Source: Aureimonas ureilytica (GTDB lineage Bacteria > Pseudomonadota > Alphaproteobacteria > Rhizobiales > Rhizobiaceae). From it: 50,655 nucleotides of DNA. The translations under genes were made by a program, and so were the position numbers. The notes under the pieces are model-generated. The model searched no databases. It worked only from the letters and a program-made list of their open reading frames with translations, and was not told the origin of the DNA. Shown here in pieces: positions 19,219 to 28,523 of this stretch. Where the stretch lies: NCBI RefSeq assembly GCF_001475935.1, contig NZ_LDQA01000035.1:1-50655 (forward strand). Reading direction: 5' to 3'. Each line of letters opens with the position of its first letter. Within the stretch, counting starts at the first letter, position 1.

Positions 19219-19980
19219 TCAGCCCGCCGAAAAACGAACCGCATGGAGGCCGGAGCCCTCCGTGCGCAGCCAGGCCCGCCCCGCGTCCATGCCGGGGCAA
19301 AGCTCGCGGCAGAGCGACCAGAAGCCGGGGCCGTGATTCATCTCCCGGAGATGCGCCATTTCATGGGCCACGAGATAGTCCAGCACGAAGGGCGGTGCCA
19401 TGACGATGCGCCAAGAAAAGGACAGGCGCTGGTCGGCCGTGCAGGAACCCCAACGGCTCGTCGTGTCTTTCAGCGAAATCGAGCGCGGGCGAAGGCCGAG
19501 TTGCGTGGCGTAGCGCTCCACCGCCGCCTCCAGATCGCGCCGGGCTTCGCGCTTCAGGGCGTCGGCGACGCGCCGCGCCGTATGGGCCGGCTCACCGCCG
19601 ACATGAAGACGCCAGTCGCCGCCCTCCTGCGGCGGCGGATCGAGCCGCGTCAGCCGCCGTGCGGGATCGTGCACCACCAGAAGCGCCCCGCCCCGGAAGG
19701 GCAGGCGCGCGCCATCGCAGACCAGTTGGGGCGCGGGACCGAGCCGCTCTTCCACCCAGCCGCGATGGCGTTCCAGAAAGTCGAGAACGGTGGCGCGCGC
19801 CGTGCGGCGTGGGATGGTCAGCCGAACCCCGCCACCGCCCGGCGTCATGCGCATGGTGATGCGACGCGCGGTCGGATGCTCGCGCACCTCCAGGGGAACG
19901 CGCCGCTCGGCCACAAGCAATTCCTCCGGCAAGGCGGGTTTCCGGGCCTTCGGGAGAATGGATTTCAGAAAACGCGACAT
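19219..19980 (-). CDS. YgjP/SprT-like zinc metallohydrolase (DUF45, M48-like)
   Basis: 253 residues from ATG 19980 (MSRFLKSIL); earlier in-frame starts add sequence unlike the family. The zinc site is VAHEMAHLREMNHGPGFW (HExxH plus a downstream His), preceded by KDTTSRWGSCT and LSFSWRIVMAP, the usual YgjP-family order. E. coli YgjP has been reported to act on UTP; other members are called M48-family peptidases, so the substrate is open. Likely cytosolic, with no signal peptide. It is transcribed towards the trp operon, 126 bp from trpF. Confidence 0.88.
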   Translation of the reverse strand: MSRFLKSILPKARKPALPEELLVAERRVPLEVREHPTARRITMRMTPGGGGVRLTIPRRTARATVLDFLERHRGWVEERLGPAPQLVCDGARLPFRGGALLVVHDPARRLTRLDPPPQEGGDWRLHVGGEPAHTARRVADALKREARRDLEAAVERYATQLGLRPRSISLKDTTSRWGSCTADQRLSFSWRIVMAPPFVLDYLVAHEMAHLREMNHGPGFWSLCRELCPGMDAGRAWLRTEGSGLHAVRFSAG

Positions 19981-20085
19981 CCCGTCTCTTCGGCCGCAAG
20001 GCCCCGTTCGGACACACGAAACGACACGCCGGTCCGGCGCATTCGGACCTCCTTCTAGCGCCTTGCGACACAGGCTGGAAGGCAT

Positions 20086-20117
20086 ACGAAAAAGCCGCCG
20101 GGCGAACCGGCGGCTTT
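20086..20117 (-). terminator. Intrinsic terminator of the DUF2852 gene
   Basis: A 10-bp stem (20091-20100 with 20108-20117) with a 7-base loop is followed, on the minus strand, by a T run. It lies 26 bp after the DUF2852 stop. Confidence 0.8.
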
Positions 20118-20142
20118 CGATGTCTGCGACGAGCCAGTCAGA

Positions 20143-20571
20143 TCAGTTGCGAACGATATCGGCATCCACCGCGCCGGCGCGGCGGCCGCGCTGGCTCATG
20201 AAGCGATCGAACTCCTCTCGGTCCTTGGCGCGGCGCAGTTCGCGCGCATAGGACTCGAACTCGGCGCTGGCATTGTCGAGCCGGCGGCGCTCTTCGTCGA
20301 GGCGCTTCAGCTCGGTGTCGCGCCATTCGTCGAAAGCGAGATTGCCGGTCGCGCCGGCCTGGAACGGCATCCGGGCGCCCGAACGGCGAAACCCGTCCAC
20401 AACCTTATCGGTCGCGCGGTTCACGTCGAAGCGGAAGGCCTCCAGCCGGTCGCCCCACAGGATATAGGCGAGAACGGCAAGGCCGAGCGGCCAATAGGCC
20501 ATGAAGCCCAGAACCATCAGCGCGATCGTGGCAGGGGTCCAGGCGGGGCGGATCAAGGCGTGAGATTTCAT
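20143..20571 (-). CDS. DUF2852 membrane protein
   Basis: 142 residues from ATG 20571 (MKSHALIRPAW). One or two hydrophobic helices near the N-terminus (WTPATIALMVLGFMAYWPLGLAVLAYILW region) are followed by a charged, probably helical cytoplasmic part rich in Arg and Glu (DEERRRLDNAS, RELRRAKDREEF, FMSQRGRR). This is the pattern of DUF2852 proteins of alphaproteobacteria, whose role is unknown. It has its own terminator and a 103-bp gap to phaZ. Confidence 0.85.
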   Translation of the reverse strand: MKSHALIRPAWTPATIALMVLGFMAYWPLGLAVLAYILWGDRLEAFRFDVNRATDKVVDGFRRSGARMPFQAGATGNLAFDEWRDTELKRLDEERRRLDNASAEFESYARELRRAKDREEFDRFMSQRGRRAGAVDADIVRN

Positions 20572-20642
20572 GTCGTGGTGTCCATCAACCGAAAGCCCAT
20601 GGGTAGCGGGCAGCGATCCCATAGATCGAGATGGTGGCGAAG

Positions 20643-20667
20643 CGGGGGCGATTCAACGCCGCCCCCG
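20643..20667 (-). terminator. Hairpin after phaZ, possible terminator
   Basis: An 8-bp G/C-only stem (20643-20650 with 20660-20667) lies just after the phaZ stop on the minus strand. There is no T run after it in that direction, so it may be rho-assisted or only protect the 3' end. Confidence 0.4.
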
Positions 20668-20674
20668 TTTTCCC

Positions 20675-22180
20675 TCACGACTTCCGCTTGACCTTGCGTA
20701 GTGCCTTCATAAGGCCCGACGCGCCCTTGGCGGGGCTCGCCGCCTCGTCCACCCCGTGAGGCAAGTCGAGTTCGGCGGCGCGATGCTCAGCCTCCATGGC
20801 CGCTTCCTCGATCGGATCGGCCGGAGGGGCGAGCGTCAGTTCGGCCATGGGCGCGGGCGCGGGCGCCGCGTCCGCAGGGTCGGGCACCTCGTCTTTCGAG
20901 CCGCTGGCGTCCGTGGATGCGGGGGAAGGCTGAGCGGCGCGGCGCTCGCGCGCCTGGAGTCCGTGCGTCAGAGCGAAGTCGATGATGCGCGGGGCGATCT
21001 CGGCGCGGAAGCGCGAGCCGTTGAAGACGCCGTAATGGCCGACCTTGGGCTGGAGATAATGGACGCGCATGTCGTCGGGGATGGAGGAGCAGAGGGTCTG
21101 CGCCGCGCGGGTCTGGCCGACGCCGGAAATATCGTCGTTCTCGCCCTCGACCGTCAGAAGCGCGGTGTGGCGGATCTTGCTCATGTCGAGCCGAAGGCCG
21201 CGATGGGTGATCTCGCCGCGCGGCAGCGAATGGTTGATGAATACCTCTTCCACCGTCTGGAGATAGAACTCGGCCGTGAGGTCCATCACGGCATTGTATT
21301 CGTCGTAGAAGATACGATGCTTCTCGGCGGAATCGCCGTCGTTCTTCACCAGATGCCAGAAGAAGTCCTTATGGGCGATCAGGTGCCGGTCGAGATTCAT
21401 CGACATGAAGCCGGTGAGTTGTAGGAAGCCGGGATAGACATCGCGCATGAAGCCGGGATGGGGAAACGGGACCTTCATCACGGCATTGTCGCGGAACCAG
21501 TCGATGCCCTTGGATTCGGCCAGACGGTTCACTCCGGTCGGATTGACGCGGGTGTCGATCGGCCCGCCCATCAGGGTCATCGAGGCGGGGGCAGCGGGGT
21601 CCTCGTCATGCGCCATGCGCGCGGCGGCCATCATGACAGGCACGGCCGGCTGGCAGACGCCGATCACATGCGTGTCCGGCCCGAGGAAATGCAGCATCTC
21701 GATGATGTAATCGACGTAATCGTCGAGGTCGAACCGGCCCTCCGTCAGCGGCACGAGGCGCGCGTCGATCCAGTCCGTGATGTAGACTTCGGCATAGGGC
21801 AGGAGCGCTTCCACCGTGCCGCGCAGCAGCGTGGCATAATGGCCCGACATGGGCGCGACGATCAGGAAGCGCGGATTGGCGGGACGCTCCTTGGGCAGGG
21901 CGCGCTCGAAATGCACCAGCCGCGCGAAGGGCTTGGTCATCACCGTGCGGTCCACCACCGGCACCCGGAGCCCGCCCACCAGCGTGTCGTGGATCTGCCA
22001 TTCCGGCTTGCTGTAAACGCGGGTGGTGCGCTCGAACAGCTCCGCCATGGCGGCGACCGTGCGCCCCATTTCCGTCCCGGCCAGCGGGTTCATGGGGTTC
22101 TGGTAGAAGGTGCGGGTCGCGTCCGCCATCGCTCGAAAGGGAGCGAGAACGGCATGGTTCCATTCATAGAGCTCGTACAA
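20675..22180 (-). CDS. phaZ: Intracellular polyhydroxyalkanoate depolymerase
   Basis: 501 residues from TTG 22180, chosen because AAGGAG stands eight bases upstream; GTG 22189 overlaps that ribosome site. The enzyme hydrolyses stored native PHB granules. The alpha/beta hydrolase nucleophile is the cysteine in GVCQPAVP, the Cys-type lipase box of PhaZ1 proteins. APMSGHYATLLRGTV, YITDWIDARLVPL and the terminal PKVGHYGVFNGSRF with the catalytic His are also typical. After about residue 400 there is a roughly 95-residue Ala/Pro/Glu-rich tail ending in a basic helix (LMKALRKVKRK), which is longer than I expect for the family. Confidence 0.92.
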   Translation of the reverse strand: MYELYEWNHAVLAPFRAMADATRTFYQNPMNPLAGTEMGRTVAAMAELFERTTRVYSKPEWQIHDTLVGGLRVPVVDRTVMTKPFARLVHFERALPKERPANPRFLIVAPMSGHYATLLRGTVEALLPYAEVYITDWIDARLVPLTEGRFDLDDYVDYIIEMLHFLGPDTHVIGVCQPAVPVMMAAARMAHDEDPAAPASMTLMGGPIDTRVNPTGVNRLAESKGIDWFRDNAVMKVPFPHPGFMRDVYPGFLQLTGFMSMNLDRHLIAHKDFFWHLVKNDGDSAEKHRIFYDEYNAVMDLTAEFYLQTVEEVFINHSLPRGEITHRGLRLDMSKIRHTALLTVEGENDDISGVGQTRAAQTLCSSIPDDMRVHYLQPKVGHYGVFNGSRFRAEIAPRIIDFALTHGLQARERRAAQPSPASTDASGSKDEVPDPADAAPAPAPMAELTLAPPADPIEEAAMEAEHRAAELDLPHGVDEAASPAKGASGLMKALRKVKRKS

Positions 22181-22311
22181 GCGTCTCACTCCTTGTCCGG
22201 GCCGGGTCGATCCCCGGCCTCGGCACCACTATAGCAGTCAAATGCAATCTTTTCCTTGCGCCCTCGTTCCCGGCCCTTTCATGGCGAGCGCAGCTCCGGC
22301 GCCGAAATGGA

Positions 22312-22836
22312 TCAAAGCCAGCGGATCAGAAGGCGTCGCTCCCCTAAGGAAGCACCGTCCGGGCATTGCGCGCTGATTTGCTTGCGCAGGGCTGGCGTCC
22401 AGTTTTCGGGATCGACCGCCAGAAAGCGATGGCGCTCGGCAAAGCGGATCGCATTGGCCTCCCGCGCGTCGGAGAGGCCGAGCGCGCGGCAGAAGAACCA
22501 GTTCGCTCGCGCGGTGACCGCGCCGAGCAGCGCCGTGCCGAGCCCATGGCGACGATGAGCGGGATCGACCGCGAGCGCGCCGATCCAGAAACAGCCTTCC
22601 GACCCGTCTCCGTCGGCCTCTCCAGCCAGCACGGAGAGGGGCGCGGCGGCGGCAAAACCCGCGATCTGGCCATTCTCCAAGGCGGCGACGAAAACCTCGT
22701 AGCGCGGCAGAAGCGCTTTGAACGAAGCGTCGGAGCCAAGACCCACACCGCACGTCGCTGCGATGGCGCAAACGGCCGGAAGATCGCCCGGCTCCATCCC
22801 GCGAATGCGATGGGACGCCGGGCCGGGCCTCGTCAA
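22312..22836 (-). CDS. GNAT family N-acetyltransferase
   Basis: 174 residues from TTG 22836, which overlaps the stop of the upstream DUF1330 gene (TTGA) and has GGAAGG six bases before it. ATG 22797 is a shorter alternative. The acetyl-CoA motif is in IGALAVDPAHRRHGLGTALLGAV (RRHGLG loop), followed by a C-terminal strand FAERHRFLAV. The substrate is unknown. Coupled with DUF1330. Confidence 0.82.
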   Translation of the reverse strand: MTRPGPASHRIRGMEPGDLPAVCAIAATCGVGLGSDASFKALLPRYEVFVAALENGQIAGFAAAAPLSVLAGEADGDGSEGCFWIGALAVDPAHRRHGLGTALLGAVTARANWFFCRALGLSDAREANAIRFAERHRFLAVDPENWTPALRKQISAQCPDGASLGERRLLIRWL

Positions 22837-23123
22837 TCGACGCCTTCCACGATCAGAAGATCGGCCGTGGACACGGCCTCGCGAATCCCCTTGCCGGTCT
22901 GATATTCGGCCGAGCGGTAGCAGGCGAGCGCGTCCTCCATGGAGGCGAACTCGATCACCACGTTGCGCACGCGGGTGTTGCCCTCGAGCGGCTCGAACGG
23001 CCCGCCCCGCGCCAGGAACTTCGCGCCGTGGCGCTGGAGCGCCGGTGCGGCCGCCGCGATATAATCCTGATAGCGCTCGGGGTCGCTCACATCGACATGG
23101 GCGATCCAATAGGCCTTGGGCAT
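22833..23123 (-). CDS. DUF1330 small protein
   Basis: 96 residues from ATG 23123 with a strong GGAGGAGAG site. The fold is a dimeric alpha/beta barrel (ferredoxin-like); visible are the start MPKAYWIAHVDV, DPERYQDY and the C-terminal SADLLIVEG-type strand. The function of DUF1330 proteins is unknown. It lies between pyrF (109-bp gap) and the overlapping GNAT gene. Confidence 0.9.
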   Translation of the reverse strand: MPKAYWIAHVDVSDPERYQDYIAAAAPALQRHGAKFLARGGPFEPLEGNTRVRNVVIEFASMEDALACYRSAEYQTGKGIREAVSTADLLIVEGVD

Positions 23124-23232
23124 GGGTCTCTCCTCCCCCCTTCGAAAGCAGTTCCCGCCATGATGGCCCGCCAGCCCCGCCGGAGGCAAGGCGGCGAGCC
23201 GCCCGCCAGGCAGGGGCGCACGATCCGGCCCG

Positions 23233-23940
23233 TCAGACTCCCGCCATTTCCGACAAGATGGCTTGCGCGGCAGCGCGCGGGTCGGGCGCGGCGATGATCG
23301 GGCGGGCGACGACGAGATGCGAGGCCCCCGCGCGCAAGGCATCGGCCGGCGTCACGACGCGCTTCTGGTCGCCCGCATCCGCGCCGGCCGGGCGGATGCC
23401 GGGCGTGACCACGGCCATATCGGGGCCGATCAGTTTGCGCAGCGCGGCCGCTTCGGCGGCCGAGGCGACGATGCCGCCGAGCCCGGCGTCGCGCGCTTGG
23501 GTCCCACGGCGCATCACCAGATCTTCCACGCTCATCTCGATACCGGCCTCGCGCAGATCGTCCTGCCCCAGCGATGTCATCACCGTGACGCCGAGGACGC
23601 AGAGCGGACTGCCGGAAGCGCCTGCCGCTGCGGCGCGCATCACCTGCGGATAGGCATGAACGGTCGTCATCGTCACACCCATGGCGGCGATGTTGGCGAC
23701 GCCCTTTTCCACCGTATTGGCGATGTCGTGGAGCTTGAGGTCCAGAAAGACCTTCTTGCCCATGCGCACCAGCTCGGCCGCCAGCGGCAGGCCGCCGGAA
23801 TAGCCGAGCTGATAGCCGATCTTGTAGAAGGAAACCGTATCGCCCAGCGCATCCACGAGGGCTTCGGCCTCGGCGCGTCCGGTGATGTCGAGACCGACGA
23901 TCAGGCGATCGTCGGCGGGAAGGATGGCGTCATGGCTCAG
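23233..23940 (-). CDS. pyrF: Orotidine 5'-phosphate decarboxylase, probable CTG start
   Basis: 235 residues if translation starts at CTG 23940. It makes UMP from OMP in pyrimidine synthesis. The catalytic array is [15 protein letters not shown], with VTPGIRP and [11 protein letters not shown] at the C-terminus. No ATG, GTG or TTG lies in frame before GTG 23856, but starting there would delete the first beta strand [11 protein letters not shown], which holds a substrate-binding Asp. CTG 23940 restores this strand, overlaps the kinase stop (CTGA 23937-23940) and has GGGAG exactly eight bases upstream. I infer a rare CTG start with translational coupling; a sequence error at the codon is the alternative. 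Confidence 0.88.
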   Translation of the reverse strand: MSHDAILPADDRLIVGLDITGRAEAEALVDALGDTVSFYKIGYQLGYSGGLPLAAELVRMGKKVFLDLKLHDIANTVEKGVANIAAMGVTMTTVHAYPQVMRAAAAGASGSPLCVLGVTVMTSLGQDDLREAGIEMSVEDLVMRRGTQARDAGLGGIVASAAEAAALRKLIGPDMAVVTPGIRPAGADAGDQKRVVTPADALRAGASHLVVARPIIAAPDPRAAAQAILSEMAGV

Positions 23941-25160
23941 GATGGGGACTCCCGTGGAATATCGACGGTGACGGTGGTGCCGCTCGTGTGGGAACTGACA
24001 TCGATTCGGGCGTCGAGCCCGCGCACCAGCGATACCACGATTCGCCCGCCGAGACCGCCGCGCGGTCCGCCGTTTTCCTTCTGCCCTTCACCGTCGCTGG
24101 CCTTCGGTCGAACGCTACCGCCCGTCGCCTCGGCCAGACTCGTGGCGACCTCGCGCGCCATGTCTCCGTCGGCCGAGAGTGCCACAGCCTCGTCCACCCG
24201 CTGGCTGGTGCGCGCCTTGTCGGCCTCGCCATAGGGCCAGCGCGCCTCGCGCGGCAAGCCGATACCATCGTCGGTCACGGTGAGGCGGATGACGCCCGAG
24301 GAGAGCATCTTCAGCCGCGCCTCGACTAGCCCCTCGTCCCGTCCCTTGAAGGCGTGTTTCAAGGCGTTGGTCAGAAGCTCGGAGAAGAGCAGGCCAACTC
24401 GGGCCGCACGCTCCACGCTGATGTCGATCGCATCGCAATCGACATTGACGCGCACCGAGCGCCGCCCGTCGAGATAGCCGATCGTGGAGGCGATACGGCT
24501 GATATAGGCGCCGAGCGGAATGCGCTGCGAGCGCGTCGAGCCGACGCCCGACTCCGTCATCTCCTGATAGAGAAGCTGGAGGCTTTCGATGCGCCGCGCC
24601 AGCGTGTCGAAGGCCTCGGTGCTCGTATGGGCGCGCGACTGCATCCGGATCATGCCGATAATCATCGCCAGATGGTTCTTGACCCGGTGCTGGATCTCGC
24701 CGAGCGCGGCATCGCCCTTCACGAGGCCGGTTTCGACATGGCCGTCCTCCTGCGCGTTCACGCCACCAGACAGGTCGCGCTGCACACCGAGGAAGCACTG
24801 AAGCTGGCCGCCCGCATCGTAGAGCGGCGTGATCATCAGCCGGTTCAGGAAGGTCGTGCCGTCGGCCCGGTAGTTCAGAATATCGATCGTGATGTCGCGC
24901 TCTTCGCGCAAAGCCGCGCCGATCAGCCCGGCGGCGTTGGGGTCGGTGTCCGGCCCTTGCAAAAAGCGGCAATTACGCCCGACAACGGCCTCCACCGTGT
25001 AGCGCGAGATGCGCGCGAAGGCCTGGTTGGCATAGACGATCGGGTTGTCGGGCAGATGCGGATTGGTGAGAACAAGCGCCAGCGGAAGCTTCGCCAGAGC
25101 GGCCGTCGTCATCCCGTCGGGCATGCCCGCGGTGCTGTTGTCGGTTTCTGGTCGATCCAT
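23937..25160 (-). CDS. LOV-domain (blue-light type) HisKA_2/HWE histidine kinase
   Basis: 407 residues, no membrane segment, so cytosolic. Residues about 25-132 form a PAS domain with a full LOV flavin signature: [13 protein letters not shown] with photoactive Cys64, ILNYRADGT (Asn97), FLNRL (Asn106) and LGVQRDLS (Gln127). Residues 154-165, [12 protein letters not shown], carry His158 of the HisKA_2/HWE class. The ATPase domain follows ([22 protein letters not shown]), with an insertion before the C-terminal strand VTVDIPR. The ATG has AAGGA six bases upstream. The architecture matches the LOV-HKs described in Brucella and Rhizobium. No response regulator is nearby. The stop overlaps the pyrF start. 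Confidence 0.92.
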   Translation of the reverse strand: MDRPETDNSTAGMPDGMTTAALAKLPLALVLTNPHLPDNPIVYANQAFARISRYTVEAVVGRNCRFLQGPDTDPNAAGLIGAALREERDITIDILNYRADGTTFLNRLMITPLYDAGGQLQCFLGVQRDLSGGVNAQEDGHVETGLVKGDAALGEIQHRVKNHLAMIIGMIRMQSRAHTSTEAFDTLARRIESLQLLYQEMTESGVGSTRSQRIPLGAYISRIASTIGYLDGRRSVRVNVDCDAIDISVERAARVGLLFSELLTNALKHAFKGRDEGLVEARLKMLSSGVIRLTVTDDGIGLPREARWPYGEADKARTSQRVDEAVALSADGDMAREVATSLAEATGGSVRPKASDGEGQKENGGPRGGLGGRIVVSLVRGLDARIDVSSHTSGTTVTVDIPRESPS

Positions 25161-25217
25161 GCCGTGTCCTTGAGCACCGCGAAAGGCGGCGCGTTGAAAG
25201 GGAATATCGCGACCCCT

Positions 25218-25243
25218 AACGACTTCAAGCCCGAGCTGGTTCT
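25218..25243 (-). promoter_or_regulatory. Putative EcfG (general stress) promoter of the LOV kinase
   Basis: On the minus strand AGAAC(C), one base off the GGAAC -35 element, is followed after 17 bases by a perfect CGTT -10 element (25218-25221). The predicted start of transcription is about 50 bases before the kinase ATG. Match by eye; no other promoter is evident in the 185-bp gap to polA. Confidence 0.45.
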
Positions 25244-25345
25244 CCCTTTGTGCGCTCCAAAACCCATCCCGTTCAAATGATTGGGCTTTTAAAAATCTTG
25301 TGGTGATATGTCGCGGGCGATGGAAACGAAAGCTTTACCCGCTCG

Positions 25346-28273
25346 TCAGTGCGCCTCGTCCCAATTCGCCGCGGCCCTGGCATCGACCACGAGCGGCACG
25401 GCGAGGTCCACGACCGGCTCGGCCGCCTTTTCCATGACACGGCGCACGACCGGGATCGTCGCTTCCACTTCCTCGTCCGGCACTTCGAAGACGAGTTCGT
25501 CATGCACCTGCAGGAGCATCCGCGCTTGGAGACGTTCGGCCTTCAGCGCGTCCTCCATGCGCACCATGGCGCGTCGGATGATGTCCGCCGCCGAGCCCTG
25601 GATCGGCGCGTTGATGGCCGCGCGCTCGACGGCCGCGCGCACCTGCGGGTTGGAAGAGCGGATGTCGGGATAATGCGCGCGCCGGCCGAACAGCGTCTCG
25701 ACATAGCCGGCCTCCTTCGCGAAGGCCTTCACGCGGTCCATGTAATCGCGGATGCCGGGGAAGCGCTCGAAATAGCGCTTGATATAGGAGGCTGCCTCGC
25801 CCTGCGGGATCGAAAGCTGGGCCGCGAGGCCGAAGGCCGAGATGCCGTAGACGATGCCGAAATTGATGGCCTTGGCCCGCCGGCGCACCTCGGAGGGCAT
25901 GCCCTCCACCGGCACGCCGAACATCTCGGACGCGGTGGTCGCGTGAATGTCCTGCCCCTGCCGGAAGGCCTCCGTCAGCTGCGGAATGTCGGCCATATGG
26001 GCGAGCAGGCGAAGCTCGATTTGGCTGTAGTCGGCCGAGAGTAGCTTGTGGCCATCGGGCGCGACGAAGGCGGTGCGAATTTCGCGCCCTTCCTGCGTGC
26101 GGACCGGAATGTTCTGAAGGTTCGGCTCCGACGAGGACAGACGTCCCGTCGTGGTGGAGGCCATGGAATAGGACGTGTGGATGCGGTCCGCCTCGTCCAT
26201 GTAGGTCGGCAGCGCGTCCGTATAGGTGCCCTTCAGCTTGGTGATCTGGCGCCAGTCCACGATGCGGCGGGGCAGTTCGTGCCCTTGAGCGGCGAGGTCT
26301 TCCAGAAGGCGCGCGTCGGTCGCCCACTGGCCGGTCTTGGTTTTCTTGCCGCCGGGCAGGCCGAGCTTGCCGAAGAGCACCTCGCCCAGTTGCTTGGGGC
26401 TGCCGACATTGAAGGGCTCGCCGGCCAGAATGTGAATGTCGGCCTCCAACCCCGCCGCCTTCTGCGCGAAGCGACCCGACAGGCGCGACAGGATCTGCCG
26501 GTCGGCGCGGATGCCGCGCTCTTCCATGCGCGCCAGCACCGGCACCAGCGGGCGCTCCAGCCGCTCGTAGACCGAGCTCATCCCTTCGGCCACCAGGCGC
26601 GGCTTGAGCACGCGCCACAGGCGCAGCGTCACGTCGGCGTCCTCGGCGGCGTATTCCGTCACCTTGTCGATCGGGCAGGCGGCGATCGGTTTCGCGCCTT
26701 TTCCGGTGCCGCAGAGGTCCTTGTAGGAGATCGGCTTATGCCCGAGGAAGCGCTCGGACAATTCGTCCATGCCGTGCCCTTCGAGCGAGGACGAGGCGTC
26801 GAGCACGTAGGAAATCAGCATCGTATCGTCCATCGGGGCGATGTCGATGCCATGGCGCAGCATGACGAGATAATCGTATTTGGTGTTCTGGCCGATCTTC
26901 AGGATCGACGGGTCGGTGAGAACCGGCTTCAGGAGATCGAGCACGCGCCCGAGTGGCAGCTGCAAGCCGACGCTATCCGCCGCCTCGCCGCCTGACAGGA
27001 GATCGCCGCTGCCCTCCCCGATATGGCCGATCGGCACATAGGCCGCCTCCCCCGGCGCGACGGCAAAGGACAGACCCACGAGGTCGGCGCGCATGGCGTC
27101 GAGCGAGGTGGTTTCGGTGTCGAAGGCCAGAAGCCCCGTGTCATAAGCGCGGGCGATCCAGGCTTCGAGGCGAGCCTCGTCGCGGATCGTCTCGTAGCGC
27201 GAACGATCGACCGGGGTGGAGGCGGCCTCCGACAGGCGCTCGGCGGCGAGCCCGGCCGGCGTCAGCGGCATCGCGCCCTCCGCGCCCCCGCCCGCCAGCG
27301 CGGTGTCGCCGCCGGCGTCGAGATCGGGGCCGCGCGGCGCGTCGGAAATCGTCACCGGGGCGGGTGCGACCTCGCTGGCATCGGTGCCGAGCTTGGCCGC
27401 CACGCGCCGCGTCAGCGTGGTGAACTCCATCGCCTTCAGGTAGGCGACCAGCTTTTCGCCGTCCGGCTCGTGGATGAAGAGATCGTCCAGCGAGGTGTCG
27501 AGCGGCGTGTTCTGGTCGAGCGTCACGAGTTGCTTCGACAGGCGCGCCTGATCGGCATGGGCAAGAATGTTCTCGCGGCGCTTGGCCTGCTTGATTTCAC
27601 CCGCGCGCTCCAGCAGCGCTTCCAGCGTGCCGAAGGTTTCCAGAAGCTCGGCGGCGGTCTTGGGGCCGATGCCGGGCACGCCGGGCACATTGTCCGATGT
27701 GTCGCCGACCAGCGCCTGAAGGTCGATCATCTTCTCGGGGTAGACGCCAAACTTCTCGCGCACGTCCTCGGGGCCGAGGCGCTTGTCCTTCATCTGGTCG
27801 TAGAGGATGACGCTCGGGCCCACGAGTTGCATCAGATCCTTATCGGAGGAGACGATCGTGACGTCCCCGCCCGCCTCGACGGCAAGGCGCGTATAGGTCG
27901 CGATCAGATCGTCCGCCTCGAAGCCTTCCTTTTCGATGCAGGGCAGGTCGAAGGCGCGCACGGCCTCGCGGATCAGCGAGAATTGCGGGCGCAGATCCTC
28001 GGGCGGCGGCGGCCGATGCGCCTTGTAGCCATCGTAGAGCGCATTGCGGAACGTGGTCGAGGAATGGTCGAAGATCACGGCAAAATGGGTCGGGCAGACG
28101 CCGACCGAGGTGTCGCGCGATTCCTCCACCAGCTTCCATAGCATGTTGCAGAAGCCGGACACGGCGCCGACAGGCAGCCCGTCGGACTTGCGCGTCAGCG
28201 GCGGCAGCGCATGATAGGCTCGGAAGATGTAAGCCGAACCATCGACGAGGAAGAGGTGATCGCCCTTTTGCAT
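25346..28273 (-). CDS. polA: DNA polymerase I
   Basis: 975 residues, full three-domain enzyme used in Okazaki fragment maturation and repair. The N-terminal 5' nuclease shows FLVDGSAYIFRAYHALPP, EADDLIATY, IVSSDKDLMQL and GDTSDNVPGVPGIG. The 3'-5' exonuclease appears active, with LAFDTETTSLDAM and the later IGQNTKYDYLVM. The polymerase has ADYSQIELRLLAHM (motif A), RRRAKAINFGIVYG (finger helix with Lys and Tyr) and MLLQVHDELVFEVP (motif C). A low-complexity Ala/Gly-rich linker of about 50 residues separates the nuclease from the exonuclease. Start MQKGDHLFLVDG. Confidence 0.97.
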   Translation of the reverse strand: MQKGDHLFLVDGSAYIFRAYHALPPLTRKSDGLPVGAVSGFCNMLWKLVEESRDTSVGVCPTHFAVIFDHSSTTFRNALYDGYKAHRPPPPEDLRPQFSLIREAVRAFDLPCIEKEGFEADDLIATYTRLAVEAGGDVTIVSSDKDLMQLVGPSVILYDQMKDKRLGPEDVREKFGVYPEKMIDLQALVGDTSDNVPGVPGIGPKTAAELLETFGTLEALLERAGEIKQAKRRENILAHADQARLSKQLVTLDQNTPLDTSLDDLFIHEPDGEKLVAYLKAMEFTTLTRRVAAKLGTDASEVAPAPVTISDAPRGPDLDAGGDTALAGGGAEGAMPLTPAGLAAERLSEAASTPVDRSRYETIRDEARLEAWIARAYDTGLLAFDTETTSLDAMRADLVGLSFAVAPGEAAYVPIGHIGEGSGDLLSGGEAADSVGLQLPLGRVLDLLKPVLTDPSILKIGQNTKYDYLVMLRHGIDIAPMDDTMLISYVLDASSSLEGHGMDELSERFLGHKPISYKDLCGTGKGAKPIAACPIDKVTEYAAEDADVTLRLWRVLKPRLVAEGMSSVYERLERPLVPVLARMEERGIRADRQILSRLSGRFAQKAAGLEADIHILAGEPFNVGSPKQLGEVLFGKLGLPGGKKTKTGQWATDARLLEDLAAQGHELPRRIVDWRQITKLKGTYTDALPTYMDEADRIHTSYSMASTTTGRLSSSEPNLQNIPVRTQEGREIRTAFVAPDGHKLLSADYSQIELRLLAHMADIPQLTEAFRQGQDIHATTASEMFGVPVEGMPSEVRRRAKAINFGIVYGISAFGLAAQLSIPQGEAASYIKRYFERFPGIRDYMDRVKAFAKEAGYVETLFGRRAHYPDIRSSNPQVRAAVERAAINAPIQGSAADIIRRAMVRMEDALKAERLQARMLLQVHDELVFEVPDEEVEATIPVVRRVMEKAAEPVVDLAVPLVVDARAAANWDEAH

Positions 28274-28523
28274 GGGTCAGGTGGTATCGCGCGCCGCGCG
28301 GCCTGTCCATCGCGCCACTCGGGTGTCCGCCGTCACCGGGTCGGGAATCCCTCCAAACCCACATGCTTTGGGCTTGCGGCCAGGGATCATCGCCGAAGCT
28401 CCCTAGGAGAAAGCAAGGACGGCTTCGGGTCCAAAAGGAATTACAAATGTTTAATTGCAAGATCACGCTTTCGTGATCATACGGCCTTGAACGGAAACGG
28501 CCTAAGGCGCATTTTATCACCAA

